A stretch of DNA of 51,504 bases from Oscillospiraceae bacterium. Its GTDB lineage: Bacteria > Bacillota > Clostridia > Oscillospirales > Oscillospiraceae. Both the position numbers and the translations under genes were made by a program. Positions 33,672 through 41,908 of the stretch are shown here, in pieces; position 1 is the first letter of the stretch; each line of letters opens with the position of its first letter. Under the pieces are notes generated by a model, which saw only the letters and a program-made list of their open reading frames with translations, was not told the origin of the DNA and ran no database searches. The stretch is taken from NCBI GenBank assembly GCA_015067545.1, contig SVMG01000012.1:1-51504 (forward strand), given 5' to 3'.

Positions 33672-34757
33672 TCAGTTGATTTTTCCGGCTTCGTATGCCG
33701 AATACGGTAAAACATCCGCTAGCTCGATCAGCGTGTGATCCCGTTCTCCGGCATAATCCACATGCAGGTCATAACTGCGTACCAACGGTTCTGTGGACTG
33801 ATTGATGGCAATGGACATTGTCAGCTTTGTGCCACCCTTTTCCGTTTGGGAGATCAGTACCGTTCCTCCATGGGCGGCCGCAGCGGCACGAATCATCACC
33901 ATACCCAGGCCAATACCAAAGCGGCTGTCCTCCAGTCCTGGCTGACGGCGGAATCTGGAGTGCAAATTAGCCTGGATCTGCTGCGAACTCCCTTCCCCTT
34001 CATCCTGCACCGTTAAATACAGCATATTGTTTCTACGGCTGAGCCGTGCATGGATCTTGCTGTCACGGGCTGAGAATTTCACCGCGTTGGAAATGATGTT
34101 GTGGATCGCCCGTTCCAGCTTTTCGCGGTCTGCCAATCCAAAGACAGTTTGTGCTGTGTTTTCAAAAAGCAATTCCTTGGCACCATAGTGCAGCAGCTCA
34201 GTTGAATGCTGGAATATCTCCTCAATGAAGTTTGTAATATTGGTCACCGTCATCTGGGATTCTGTCTGCCGGTCATAGCGGTAGGCATCGGACATATTGC
34301 TGACGATTCTCAGGATCTGAAACAATCCCCGGTTGATCTGCGCGATCTGCTCCTTAACTGCCGGGTCTTCCGCTTCTTCGGTTACCGGAAACAGCCGATC
34401 GGCCACCGTCATTACTTTGGAAAGGGGCATACGCAGCTCCTGCGCTGCCAGAGCCATTGCCTGCAGCTCAGTCTGATCCACATCCTGCTCCAAAGTGAAG
34501 ATATCGATCCCGTTAATTTTGCGCACGGATGCACCGCAAGGTACACCGGAAACAGATAATGTCAAATACAGGCAACCTTCATTCAGTTCGCGATATTCCC
34601 CATCTCCGGTGAGAAGCAAATCGGTGATCTGCATACCAGCTTCCAAAAAATACTGCCGCGCTCCCTCATTGACCTGAACAATGATACCGTCTTTTACGGC
34701 AAAAGCGGGCTGGATCATCAGCTCCAGCATCCCGGTATTGGATTCCATTTGTTCCAT
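33672..34757 (-). CDS. Histidine kinase-like protein lacking the phospho-acceptor histidine
   Basis: 361-residue cytosolic protein: an N-terminal PAS-like segment (about 1-95), a dimerisation helix, and a C-terminal HATPase domain with N-box AIHNIISNAVKFS, G1 VQDEGEG and G2 FGIGLGMVMIRAAAAAHGG. The H-box reads ALAAQELRMPLSKVM where kinases have a His before ELR; here that position is Gln. It may bind ATP without autophosphorylating at the usual site. No transmembrane helix and no response regulator gene next to it. The start follows GAGGAGG. Confidence 0.8.
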   Translation of the reverse strand: MEQMESNTGMLELMIQPAFAVKDGIIVQVNEGARQYFLEAGMQITDLLLTGDGEYRELNEGCLYLTLSVSGVPCGASVRKINGIDIFTLEQDVDQTELQAMALAAQELRMPLSKVMTVADRLFPVTEEAEDPAVKEQIAQINRGLFQILRIVSNMSDAYRYDRQTESQMTVTNITNFIEEIFQHSTELLHYGAKELLFENTAQTVFGLADREKLERAIHNIISNAVKFSARDSKIHARLSRRNNMLYLTVQDEGEGSSQQIQANLHSRFRRQPGLEDSRFGIGLGMVMIRAAAAAHGGTVLISQTEKGGTKLTMSIAINQSTEPLVRSYDLHVDYAGERDHTLIELADVLPYSAYEAGKIN

Positions 34758-34897
34758 GATGTTCCTCCTCATGGGATATAGCATTTGCATTTTTTCAGGA
34801 AAATTTCATCCCTGATACCGACAAAATCCCGTCTTTTTTATTCTATCGAAAAATGTCGAAAATAGCAAGATAAATCCTTTTTTTGAGGTGAAAAATC

Positions 34898-35608
34898 ATG
34901 TCAAATAAAGAAAATCTCCACGGAGGCCATCGACAGCGGCTGAAAAACCGCTTTCTGGAGGAGGGCTTGGAACACTTTGACGATCATCAGGTTCTGGAAC
35001 TGCTCCTGTTCTATTGTATCCCCCGGCAGGACACCAATCCCATTGCACACGCCTTGCTGGATCATTTCGGTTCTCTGAGTCAGGTCATGGAGGCACCTCC
35101 TTCAGAGCTGCAAAAGATACCGGGAATGGGAGAAGCATCCGCCGCTTTTCTTTCTCTGATCAATTCCTTTACACGATATTATCAGGTAAACCGCGCATCC
35201 TCCCTTGTGATCCTCAATACCTTGGAGCAGTGCGGAAGCTATCTGATGCCTTTCTTTTACGGCAGGCGGAATGAAACGGTTTATCTTCTCTGTCTGGATG
35301 CCAAATGCAAGGTTCTGTGCTGCAAGGAGGTTGGCGAAGGCAGTGTAAACTCCGCCTCTGTGCCCATCCGCCGGATCGTGGAAATGGCCTTAGGAGCAAA
35401 TGCCACCTCTGCCATTCTTGCGCACAATCATCCCAGCGGACTGGCCTTTCCCTCGGACGAAGATCAGTTGACCACCCGTCAGCTGGCTATTGCCCTTGCA
35501 GCAGTGGATATCACGCTGGTAGATCACATGATCATTGCAGATGATGAATTTGTATCTCTGCGGCAATCCGGGCGGTACAATCCCGATGACTGCCGCCTGT
35601 TATTATGA
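34898..35608 (+). CDS. radC: RadC-family JAB/MPN domain protein
   Basis: 236 residues. A helix-hairpin-helix region comes first ([15 protein letters not shown], about 65-90), then the JAB1/MPN metalloprotease-like domain with the JAMM motif [15 protein letters not shown] (about 168-182). The family was named for a radiation phenotype later traced elsewhere; its role is uncertain, although the conserved zinc motif suggests hydrolase activity. Located directly upstream of uvrB (14 bp), so co-transcription with repair genes is likely. GAGGTGAA precedes the ATG. Confidence 0.92.
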   Translation: MSNKENLHGGHRQRLKNRFLEEGLEHFDDHQVLELLLFYCIPRQDTNPIAHALLDHFGSLSQVMEAPPSELQKIPGMGEASAAFLSLINSFTRYYQVNRASSLVILNTLEQCGSYLMPFFYGRRNETVYLLCLDAKCKVLCCKEVGEGSVNSASVPIRRIVEMALGANATSAILAHNHPSGLAFPSDEDQLTTRQLAIALAAVDITLVDHMIIADDEFVSLRQSGRYNPDDCRLLL

Positions 35609-35622
35609 GGCACGGAGGCTTT

Positions 35623-37587
35623 ATGGATCGATTTGAATTAGTATCCCAATTCCAGCCCTCAGGCGACCAGCCGGAGGCCATCGAAAGCCTTGTGAACGGT
35701 GTGAATTGGGGTTTGCGGGAACAGACCCTTTTGGGCGTCACCGGTTCCGGCAAGACCTTTACCATGGCTTCCGTCATCGAGAAGTTGAACCGACCCACTC
35801 TGGTTTTGGCTCACAACAAAACATTGGCCGCACAGCTTTGCACGGAATTTCGGGAGTTTTTCCCCAACAATGCGGTGGAATACTTCATTTCCTACTACGA
35901 CTACTATCAGCCGGAGGCCTATATCGCCCACACGGACACCTACATCGAAAAAGATGCTTCTGTCAACGAGGAGATTGACCGTCTGCGCCACAGCGCCACC
36001 TCCGCACTCTTTGAACGGCGGGATGTGATCGTGGTTTCCTCAGTCAGCTGTCTGTACGGTCTGGGCGATCCCATTGACTACAAAAGCATGGTGATTTCCC
36101 TCCGGGTGGGTAACGAATACCCCCTGGATGCAGTGCTGCGTAAGCTGACAGAGATCCGTTACGAGCGTAATGACATCGACTTCTCACGTAACAAATTCCG
36201 CCTGCGCGGCGACACTCTGGAGATCTATCCTGCCTACTGGGCAGGGCGGGCCATCCGGGTGGAATTCTTCGGGGACGAGATCGACCGCATCAGCGAGATC
36301 AACGCCCTCACAGGCATGACCGAGCGATATGTTGACCATGTGGCCATCTACCCTGCCAGCCACTATGTGGCATCCCGGGAAAAGCTGGAGCGGGCTATGG
36401 AGGAGATCCGTCGGGAGTGTGATGAGCAGGTTGCATGGTTTCGTGCACATGATAAGCTGATCGAAGCCCAACGGATCGCCCAGCGCACCAATTATGACCT
36501 GGAAATGCTGACGGAGATCGGCTTCTGCAACGGCATCGAGAACTATTCCCGGGTGATCCAGGGCCGTGCCCCCGGCACACCTCCCACCACATTGCTTGAT
36601 TATTTCCCCGATGATTTTCTCATGTTCATCGACGAAAGTCATGTCACCCTGCCCCAAACCCGGGCCATGTATGCAGGTGATCGCAGCCGAAAAGATGCGC
36701 TTGTCAATTACGGCTTCCGTTTGCCCTCGGCCTACGACAACCGCCCCCTGAATTTCCAGGAATTTGACAGCAAGATCAACCAGGTGATCTATGTTTCCGC
36801 CACCCCGGCGGAATACGAGCGCACCCGTTCCGGTCAGACTGTGGAGCAGGTCATTCGTCCCACCGGTCTGCTTGATCCAATCGTGGAAGTGCGTCCCATC
36901 GATGGGCAGATCGATGATCTCATCGGCGAGATCAACGCCCGCAGCGCACGAAATGAGCGCGTTCTGGTAACTACTCTGACTAAGAAAATGGCAGAAGATC
37001 TGACGGTCTATCTCCAAAAAGCCGGCATCCGGGTTCGGTATATGCACTCTGATATCGGTGCCATGGAACGTATGGAGATTATCCGAGATCTGCGAATGGC
37101 AAAATTTGATGTGCTCATCGGTATTAACCTGCTGCGTGAGGGTCTTGACCTGCCGGAAGTGAGCCTGGTGGCCATTTTGGATGCGGACAAGGAGGGATTC
37201 CTGCGTTCTGAGACCAGTCTGATCCAGACCATCGGCCGTGCAGCGCGAAATGCAGAGGGCAAGGTCATCATGTATGCGGATAACATTACCCCCTCCATGC
37301 GCAATGCCATGGACGAAACTTCCCGTCGCCGGGAGATCCAGCGTGCCTACAACGAGGCCAACGGCATCGTACCCAAGACGGTCATTAAGTCCGTCCGGGA
37401 TCTCATTGAGATCTCCTCCCCCACTGCCGAGCGCAAAGGCCGCAGCGGCGTAAAGATGACCAAGGCCGAAAAGGAACGGGAGATCGCCCGCTTGGAAAAG
37501 CAAATGAAAGAAGCCGCACGGATGATGGAGTACGAATACGCCGCCGTATTGCGGGATCAGATCATCGAGCTGCGTGGCAATTCTTAA
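35623..37587 (+). CDS. uvrB: Excinuclease ABC subunit B
   Basis: Helicase-like damage-verification subunit of UvrABC, 654 residues. Walker A is [10 protein letters not shown] (about 38-47), the beta-hairpin [11 protein letters not shown] follows, then DEVH-equivalent FIDESHVT, helicase motif [29 protein letters not shown] and [11 protein letters not shown]. The C-terminal UVR domain ([17 protein letters not shown]) binds UvrC. Start MDRFELVS follows CGGAGG within the radC-uvrB gap. Confidence 0.98.
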   Translation: MDRFELVSQFQPSGDQPEAIESLVNGVNWGLREQTLLGVTGSGKTFTMASVIEKLNRPTLVLAHNKTLAAQLCTEFREFFPNNAVEYFISYYDYYQPEAYIAHTDTYIEKDASVNEEIDRLRHSATSALFERRDVIVVSSVSCLYGLGDPIDYKSMVISLRVGNEYPLDAVLRKLTEIRYERNDIDFSRNKFRLRGDTLEIYPAYWAGRAIRVEFFGDEIDRISEINALTGMTERYVDHVAIYPASHYVASREKLERAMEEIRRECDEQVAWFRAHDKLIEAQRIAQRTNYDLEMLTEIGFCNGIENYSRVIQGRAPGTPPTTLLDYFPDDFLMFIDESHVTLPQTRAMYAGDRSRKDALVNYGFRLPSAYDNRPLNFQEFDSKINQVIYVSATPAEYERTRSGQTVEQVIRPTGLLDPIVEVRPIDGQIDDLIGEINARSARNERVLVTTLTKKMAEDLTVYLQKAGIRVRYMHSDIGAMERMEIIRDLRMAKFDVLIGINLLREGLDLPEVSLVAILDADKEGFLRSETSLIQTIGRAARNAEGKVIMYADNITPSMRNAMDETSRRREIQRAYNEANGIVPKTVIKSVRDLIEISSPTAERKGRSGVKMTKAEKEREIARLEKQMKEAARMMEYEYAAVLRDQIIELRGNS

Positions 37588-37597
37588 AAATGCAATG

Positions 37598-37626
37598 CCC
37601 CCTGTGCAAAAACGCACAGGGGGTAA
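37598..37626. terminator. Hairpin between uvrB and AraC gene
   Basis: CCCCCTGTGC and GCACAGGGGG pair around AAAAAC; the T-run is poor on the plus strand (TAATTT). It separates convergent genes. Confidence 0.7.
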
Positions 37627-37627
37627 T

Positions 37628-38425
37628 TTAGAATTTTGCACGAATGCTGTCTTTTCGAAACTCCGACGGAGTCTGATGAAACATCTCCTTGAACCGCCTG
37701 GAAAAATAAAACTGGTCACAAAAACCCAGCCTTTGACTGATCTTGCTGATGGGAATGGTTGGATCGACCAGCATCTGCTTTGCCCGAAGAAAAACCAAAT
37801 CATCAATATATTTGCCCAGTGAGATACCGATCTCCTCACGAAAGCTTTTACGAAGTCTGCTTTCCGAGACAAACAGCTCCTTGGCGATGCCGGCGGCACT
37901 CAATTCCATGCTGGTATTTCGGCGAATGTACTTTATAGCGTGTTCTATAAGGGCGGAATACTGCCGCACGGGCATAGTAGTCGACGGATGTTGCTGCATA
38001 CATGCTGCGACTGTTTGAAAAAGATATGTTTTCAGCTGAAAAAGATCCGAATAATCGTCTGACCGGCTATACTGCAGCAATTTATCCAGCTCCTGTTCCG
38101 AACAAGGAAGTACGCAGATCTCCTGCACGGCGGAAAGCATATCCAGTCCCTCTACGGTGGAGAGCATCACATGAAAGTACAGCTTGGACATTTGCACGCA
38201 GTCATAGGCAAATCTACAACCGGCAGGAATCATATATGCATAGCCCGGTTTTAGCTCAATAACCTGTCCGTTTCTGCGTAAATACCCCCGTCCTGACCGG
38301 ATGAAATACAGCCGGGTATAGCCGCTTTGGGCATCTGAAGATTGCCAACGATGATCCAGTTCTACATATGCACTGTAAATGATCTCCAGCTTCAAACGAT
38401 TCACATATTCATATCCATCTTGCAT
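37628..38425 (-). CDS. AraC-family transcriptional regulator
   Basis: 265 residues: an N-terminal cupin sensor domain (about 1-150, FIRSGRGYLRRNGQVIELKPG and YAYMIPAGCRFAY) and a C-terminal double helix-turn-helix (about 165-262: AAGIAKELFVSESRLRKSF and ISKISQRLGFCDQFYFSRRF). Probably senses a sugar. It is divergent from the fucosidase gene with a 149-bp shared intergenic region, so it most likely controls that gene and itself. Confidence 0.92.
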   Translation of the reverse strand: MQDGYEYVNRLKLEIIYSAYVELDHRWQSSDAQSGYTRLYFIRSGRGYLRRNGQVIELKPGYAYMIPAGCRFAYDCVQMSKLYFHVMLSTVEGLDMLSAVQEICVLPCSEQELDKLLQYSRSDDYSDLFQLKTYLFQTVAACMQQHPSTTMPVRQYSALIEHAIKYIRRNTSMELSAAGIAKELFVSESRLRKSFREEIGISLGKYIDDLVFLRAKQMLVDPTIPISKISQRLGFCDQFYFSRRFKEMFHQTPSEFRKDSIRAKF

Positions 38426-38574
38426 ATAAAACCGTTTTCTCCATATTTCATATTAAAATTTTCATGGAACATCTTTTAATATTTGCCTATAATTATATCA
38501 GAAAGCACATATTCCCATGTGCTGTCAGTATATCACATTCTACAAAAAACGCAAGTATGAAACGGAGGATTATC

Positions 38575-39894
38575 ATGTCAAGCTACATTACAAAGAAGAC
38601 CCCCGGCGATACCTCCTGGTTTGTCCAGGATCGGTTTGGAATGTTCATCCACTTCGGTCTGTATGCCATGCCTGCCCGTAATGAGTGGATCATGACCTTG
38701 GAGAAAATGTCCCAGGAGCATTATCAGCGGTATTTCGACAACTTCAACCCCGATCTGTTTGATGCCAAACAGTGGGCTAAGGCTGCCAAAGATGCCGGTA
38801 TGAAATATGCCGTGCTCACCGCAAAGCATCACGATGGCTTCTGTCTGTACGACAGTAAGTATACCGATTTCAAGATCACCAATACTCCCTTTGGCCGTGA
38901 TCTGGTCAAGGAATATGTGGAGGCATTCCGCGCAGAGGGTCTGAAGGTGGGTCTTTACTATTCCCTGCTGGACTGGCATCATCCTGACTTCGTCATCGAT
39001 GACCGTCACCCCATGCGGGATCTGCCCGAGGCCGTGGAAATGAACAAGTCCAGGGATATGAAGAAGTATGCCCAGTATATGCGCGATCAGGTCACCGAGC
39101 TGCTGACCAATTATGGCGACATCAGTATTCTGTGGTTTGACTTTACATACAACACGGTGGCAGACCCCGTCAAGTATCCCTACTTTGCAGGCAAAACCAA
39201 GAATGATTGGGAGTCCGAGAAGCTGATCGAGTTGGCACGTACCCTGCGCCCCGGCATCATCATCGACAACCGTTCCGGTATCGAGCAGGATCTGGCTACA
39301 CCGGAACAGAACCAGCCCGAGCAGTGGCCCCGGCACAAGCAAACCGGTGAACTGTTGGTTTGGGAGGCCTGTCAGACCTTCTCCGGCTCCTGGGGCTATT
39401 TCCGCGATGAAATGAGCTGGAAATCCCCCAAAATGTTGGTTGAGATGCTGTGCAAGACTGTATCCATCGGTGGCAATCTCCTGATGAACGTAGGTCCCTG
39501 TGCCCGTGGCTATTTGGACAAGCGTGCAGTATCTGCTCTGGGTGCCTTCGGTGGATGGATGAAGTATAACTCCCGCTCCATTTATGGCTGTACCATGGCC
39601 GAGCCCGAGTTCAAAGCACCCACCGGCACTGTGCTGACACAAAGCGAAGATGGCAAGCGGCTTTATATTCACCTGCTGTCATATCCGTTCTATAGCTGCG
39701 TTATGGCCAATATGGCAGGCAAGGTAAAGTACGCCCAGTTCCTGCACGATGGCAGTGAAGTCCTGTTCAGCGAAGGCAAGCCTGCCGATATGATCGGAGA
39801 CCATTATTTAGATATGGAAGGCCCTGTCTATTTCCGTCTGCCCACTGTGCAGCCCGACAGTCTGGTTCCCGTTATCGAAGTATTCTTGAAATAA
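38575..39894 (+). CDS. Alpha-L-fucosidase (GH29), cytoplasmic
   Basis: 439-residue glycoside hydrolase. The TIM-barrel start WFVQDRFGMFIHFGLYAMPA, the KHHDGFCLYDS and GLYYSLLDWHHPD motifs, and ILWFDFT with the probable nucleophile Asp189 fit GH29. No signal peptide, so it would act on imported fucosylated sugars, though no transporter is nearby. GH29 acid/base residues vary and were not assigned. Start MSSYITK follows CGGAGG; an upstream in-frame ATG precedes this site. Likely regulated by the divergent AraC protein. Confidence 0.88.
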   Translation: MSSYITKKTPGDTSWFVQDRFGMFIHFGLYAMPARNEWIMTLEKMSQEHYQRYFDNFNPDLFDAKQWAKAAKDAGMKYAVLTAKHHDGFCLYDSKYTDFKITNTPFGRDLVKEYVEAFRAEGLKVGLYYSLLDWHHPDFVIDDRHPMRDLPEAVEMNKSRDMKKYAQYMRDQVTELLTNYGDISILWFDFTYNTVADPVKYPYFAGKTKNDWESEKLIELARTLRPGIIIDNRSGIEQDLATPEQNQPEQWPRHKQTGELLVWEACQTFSGSWGYFRDEMSWKSPKMLVEMLCKTVSIGGNLLMNVGPCARGYLDKRAVSALGAFGGWMKYNSRSIYGCTMAEPEFKAPTGTVLTQSEDGKRLYIHLLSYPFYSCVMANMAGKVKYAQFLHDGSEVLFSEGKPADMIGDHYLDMEGPVYFRLPTVQPDSLVPVIEVFLK

Positions 39895-39902
39895 CAATGT
39901 GT

Positions 39903-39938
39903 AAAAGCGGCGGTTTCATGCGTGAAACCGCCGCTTTT
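39903..39938 (+). terminator. Terminator of the fucosidase gene
   Basis: AAAAGCGGCGGTTTCA and TGAAACCGCCGCTTTT pair around TGCG. Confidence 0.92.
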
Positions 39939-40000
39939 CTATAAAATCAAGTATAACACCTTCTAAAACAACCGATACTACTTCAAAAGGAAGTGGTAGC

Positions 40001-41299
40001 ATGGATTCCATTTGGATAGGAAATGCCGAGCGGCCAGCTTTTCCTACAATGCCGGGAAGTCTCAAAACGGATGTGCTGATCATCGGCGGCGGTATGGCAG
40101 GGCTTCTTTGCGCCCATATGCTGAAAAAGGCCGGGGTGGATTGTATCCTGGTAGAGGCCAAAAAGATCTGCGACGGTACGACCTGCGACACCACAGCCAA
40201 AATTACGCTCCAGCACGGATTGATTTACGACAATCTAATCCGGCAATTCGGCCGAGAAAAGGCACAGATGTACCTATTCGCACAGCAAAAAGCACTCAGA
40301 GAGTTTGGCCGCTTGTGCCAGAACATCCCCTGCGATTATGAGAAGCTGGATTCTTTTGTGTACTCCGTCAATGACCGATTAAAGATTGAAAAAGAGATCA
40401 CCGCGCTGAACAGTCTTGGCTGTAAGGCCAGGTTTTCCAATGGGGAAGTCCTGCCCTTTCCTGTCGCCGGCGCTGTGGGAGTTAATAATCAAGCACAGTT
40501 TCATCCTCTGAAGTTTGCATTTGAAATTGCGAAAAATCTTCCCATTTACGAAAACACCAAGGTGCTGGAGCTGATGCCGGGCAAAGTCTTGACCAACCGC
40601 GGGCAAATTTCCTGTAAGAAGATCATCGTCGCAACCCACTTCCCTATCCTCAATAAGCACGGAAGTTATTTTCTGAAGCTGTATCAGCACCGCTCCTATG
40701 TGCTGGCACTGGAGTGTGCGCAGAAAGTGGACGGAATGTACGTGGACGAGGATAAAAAGGGGCTGTCTTTTCGCAACTACGGTGACCGCTTGCTTTTGGG
40801 CGGAGGGTCGCATCGCACCGGCAAAAAGGGTGGAAACTGGCACGAGCTGGAGAAATTTGCCCGGAAACACTATCCCTCTGCCCGTGTCGTGGGCAAATGG
40901 GCCACTCAGGATTGCATGAGTCTGGACGGCGTGCCCTATATTGGGCAGTATTCCAAAAATACGCCGGATCTGTATGTAGCCACTGGCTTCAACAAATGGG
41001 GAATGAGCGCTTCTATGGTGTCCGCCATAGTCTTAACGGATCTGGTACAAGGAAAGCCCAATGAGTACGCCCAGGTTTTCTCCCCGTCTCGGAGTATTCT
41101 GCACCCACAGCTGGCCGTCAATGCTTTTGAGTCTGTGGTCGGTCTGCTGACGCCTACCACTCCCCGCTGTCCCCATCTTGGGTGCGCTTTGAAATATAAC
41201 AAGGCAGAGCATTCCTGGGATTGTCCCTGCCATGGCTCCCGGTTCACGGAATCCGGTGAGGTGATCAACAACCCCGCAACAGATGATAAGCGGATGTAG
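40001..41299 (+). CDS. FAD-dependent oxidoreductase with C-terminal Rieske domain
   Basis: 432 residues. An N-terminal DAO-type FAD fold (DVLIIGGGMAGLLCAHMLKK, glycines near 29-34; GTTCDTTAKITLQHG) is followed by a C-terminal Rieske [2Fe-2S] domain with CPHLGC and CPCHGSRF, i.e. both Cys-His ligand pairs plus the disulfide cysteines. This YhfW/IspA-like domain order is known in Firmicutes, but the physiological substrate is unclear. No signal peptide. GGAAGTGG lies before the ATG. Single gene followed by a terminator. Confidence 0.9.
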   Translation: MDSIWIGNAERPAFPTMPGSLKTDVLIIGGGMAGLLCAHMLKKAGVDCILVEAKKICDGTTCDTTAKITLQHGLIYDNLIRQFGREKAQMYLFAQQKALREFGRLCQNIPCDYEKLDSFVYSVNDRLKIEKEITALNSLGCKARFSNGEVLPFPVAGAVGVNNQAQFHPLKFAFEIAKNLPIYENTKVLELMPGKVLTNRGQISCKKIIVATHFPILNKHGSYFLKLYQHRSYVLALECAQKVDGMYVDEDKKGLSFRNYGDRLLLGGGSHRTGKKGGNWHELEKFARKHYPSARVVGKWATQDCMSLDGVPYIGQYSKNTPDLYVATGFNKWGMSASMVSAIVLTDLVQGKPNEYAQVFSPSRSILHPQLAVNAFESVVGLLTPTTPRCPHLGCALKYNKAEHSWDCPCHGSRFTESGEVINNPATDDKRM

Positions 41300-41305
41300 A
41301 GTATT

Positions 41306-41336
41306 AAAACCGCCGATGTCATACATCGGCGGTTTT
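41306..41336. terminator. Terminator after the Rieske oxidoreductase gene
   Basis: AAAACCGCCGATG and CATCGGCGGTTTT pair around TCATA. On the minus strand it also directly follows the tRNA-Pro 3' fragment. Confidence 0.88.
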
Positions 41337-41356
41337 GGTCCAAATGGCGAGACTCG
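41336..41356 (-). pseudogene. tRNA-Pro 3'-half fragment
   Basis: On the minus strand CGAGTCTCGCC then ATTTGGACCA: identical to the 3' end of the intact tRNA-Pro (T-arm half, acceptor strand and CCA) except for one C-to-T change. It directly precedes a terminator hairpin, as a real tRNA end would. No 5' part is adjacent. Confidence 0.75.
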
Positions 41357-41452
41357 TTTGCATCTGCGCTAATGGCGCAGATTATGGTTCGCCGACTGCA
41401 AGCCGTCTGCGGCAACGTTCATCCGCGTTGCATTTAATCGTTCGAGTCTCGC
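41347..41452. repeat. Palindromic element with tRNA T-arm ends
   Basis: 106 bp bounded by the exact inverted repeats GCGAGACTCG and CGAGTCTCGC, which are T-arm sequence of tRNA-Pro. Inside are TCTGCGC-TAATG-GCGCAGA and GCCGTCTGC-like hairpins. No gene fits. The layout parallels the element beside tRNA-Leu. Confidence 0.65.
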
Positions 41453-41465
41453 TCTATACAAACAA

Positions 41466-41502
41466 AAAAGTCCAAAATCCGCTTATGCGGATTTTGGACT
41501 TT
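41466..41502 (-). terminator. Terminator of tRNA-Pro
   Basis: AAAAAGTCCAAAATCCGC and GCGGATTTTGGACTTTT pair around TTAT, directly after the tRNA on the minus strand. Confidence 0.9.
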
Positions 41503-41578
41503 TGGTCCAAGTGGCGAGACTCGAACTCGCGGCATCCTGCTCCCAAAGCAGGCGCGCTACCAACTGCGCTACACCTGG
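41503..41578 (-). tRNA. tRNA-Pro (anticodon TGG)
   Basis: Minus strand starts CCAGGTGTAGCGCAGTTGG and ends CCACTTGGACCA with encoded CCA; acceptor stem CCAGGTG/CACTTGG with one wobble; anticodon arm CCTGC-TTTGGGA-GCAGG gives TGG; T arm GCGAGTTCGAGTCTCGC. 76 nt. Its antisense reading creates a spurious peptide often mis-annotated as a protein. Confidence 0.95.
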
Positions 41579-41736
41579 ATAAATTACCATTACTCATTTT
41601 ACTGCTCATCGGGATAAGCGCGCTTCCTGTTGCGGTGCCCGGCAGCTTCCTTGGTGTCAAGCACCTGCGTCATCTGCCGACCGCGGCCACTCGCTCAGCT
41701 CCCTTTTCCCGCCACCGGCGGTGGTCGCATTGCTCC

Positions 41737-41755
41737 CCAACTGCGCTACACCTGG
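41737..41755 (-). pseudogene. tRNA-Pro 5'-half fragment
   Basis: 19 bases identical to the first 19 of the intact tRNA-Pro (CCAGGTGTAGCGCAGTTGG), located 20 bp downstream of a consensus promoter, where a tRNA would be expected; the sequence then diverges. The 158 bp between it and the intact tRNA contain CACCGCCGGTG-type hairpins but no gene. Confidence 0.75.
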
Positions 41756-41774
41756 TGTTTTCTGTCACCTTGCT

Positions 41775-41803
41775 ATTATACACGATTGCGCGAGAAAAAG
41801 CAA
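41775..41803 (-). promoter_or_regulatory. Promoter of the tRNA-Pro locus
   Basis: Minus strand TTGCTT, 17-bp spacer, TATAAT. It lies before the 5'-half fragment, so the intact tRNA 160 bp further would be made from a longer precursor. Confidence 0.78.
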
Positions 41804-41875
41804 CCGGAATTTACCCCCCTTCGCTGTCAAAAAACGACTCTCACCGTGCGCTGGCCGCTCCTGCATTTTTATATG

Positions 41876-41903
41876 AAAACGCTCCCAATGACGGGAGCGT
41901 TTT
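41876..41903 (-). terminator. Terminator of the exported-protein cluster
   Basis: AAAACGCTCCC and GGGAGCGTTTT pair around AATGAC, six bases past the stop of the last gene in the cluster. The gap 41579-41908 otherwise holds the tRNA fragment and promoter. Confidence 0.9.
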
Positions 41904-41908
41904 GCAGC

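Noticed and set aside
36184..37899. A 571-residue minus-strand frame opposite uvrB
   Set aside because: Antisense to uvrB and crossing its terminator; no motif recognised.
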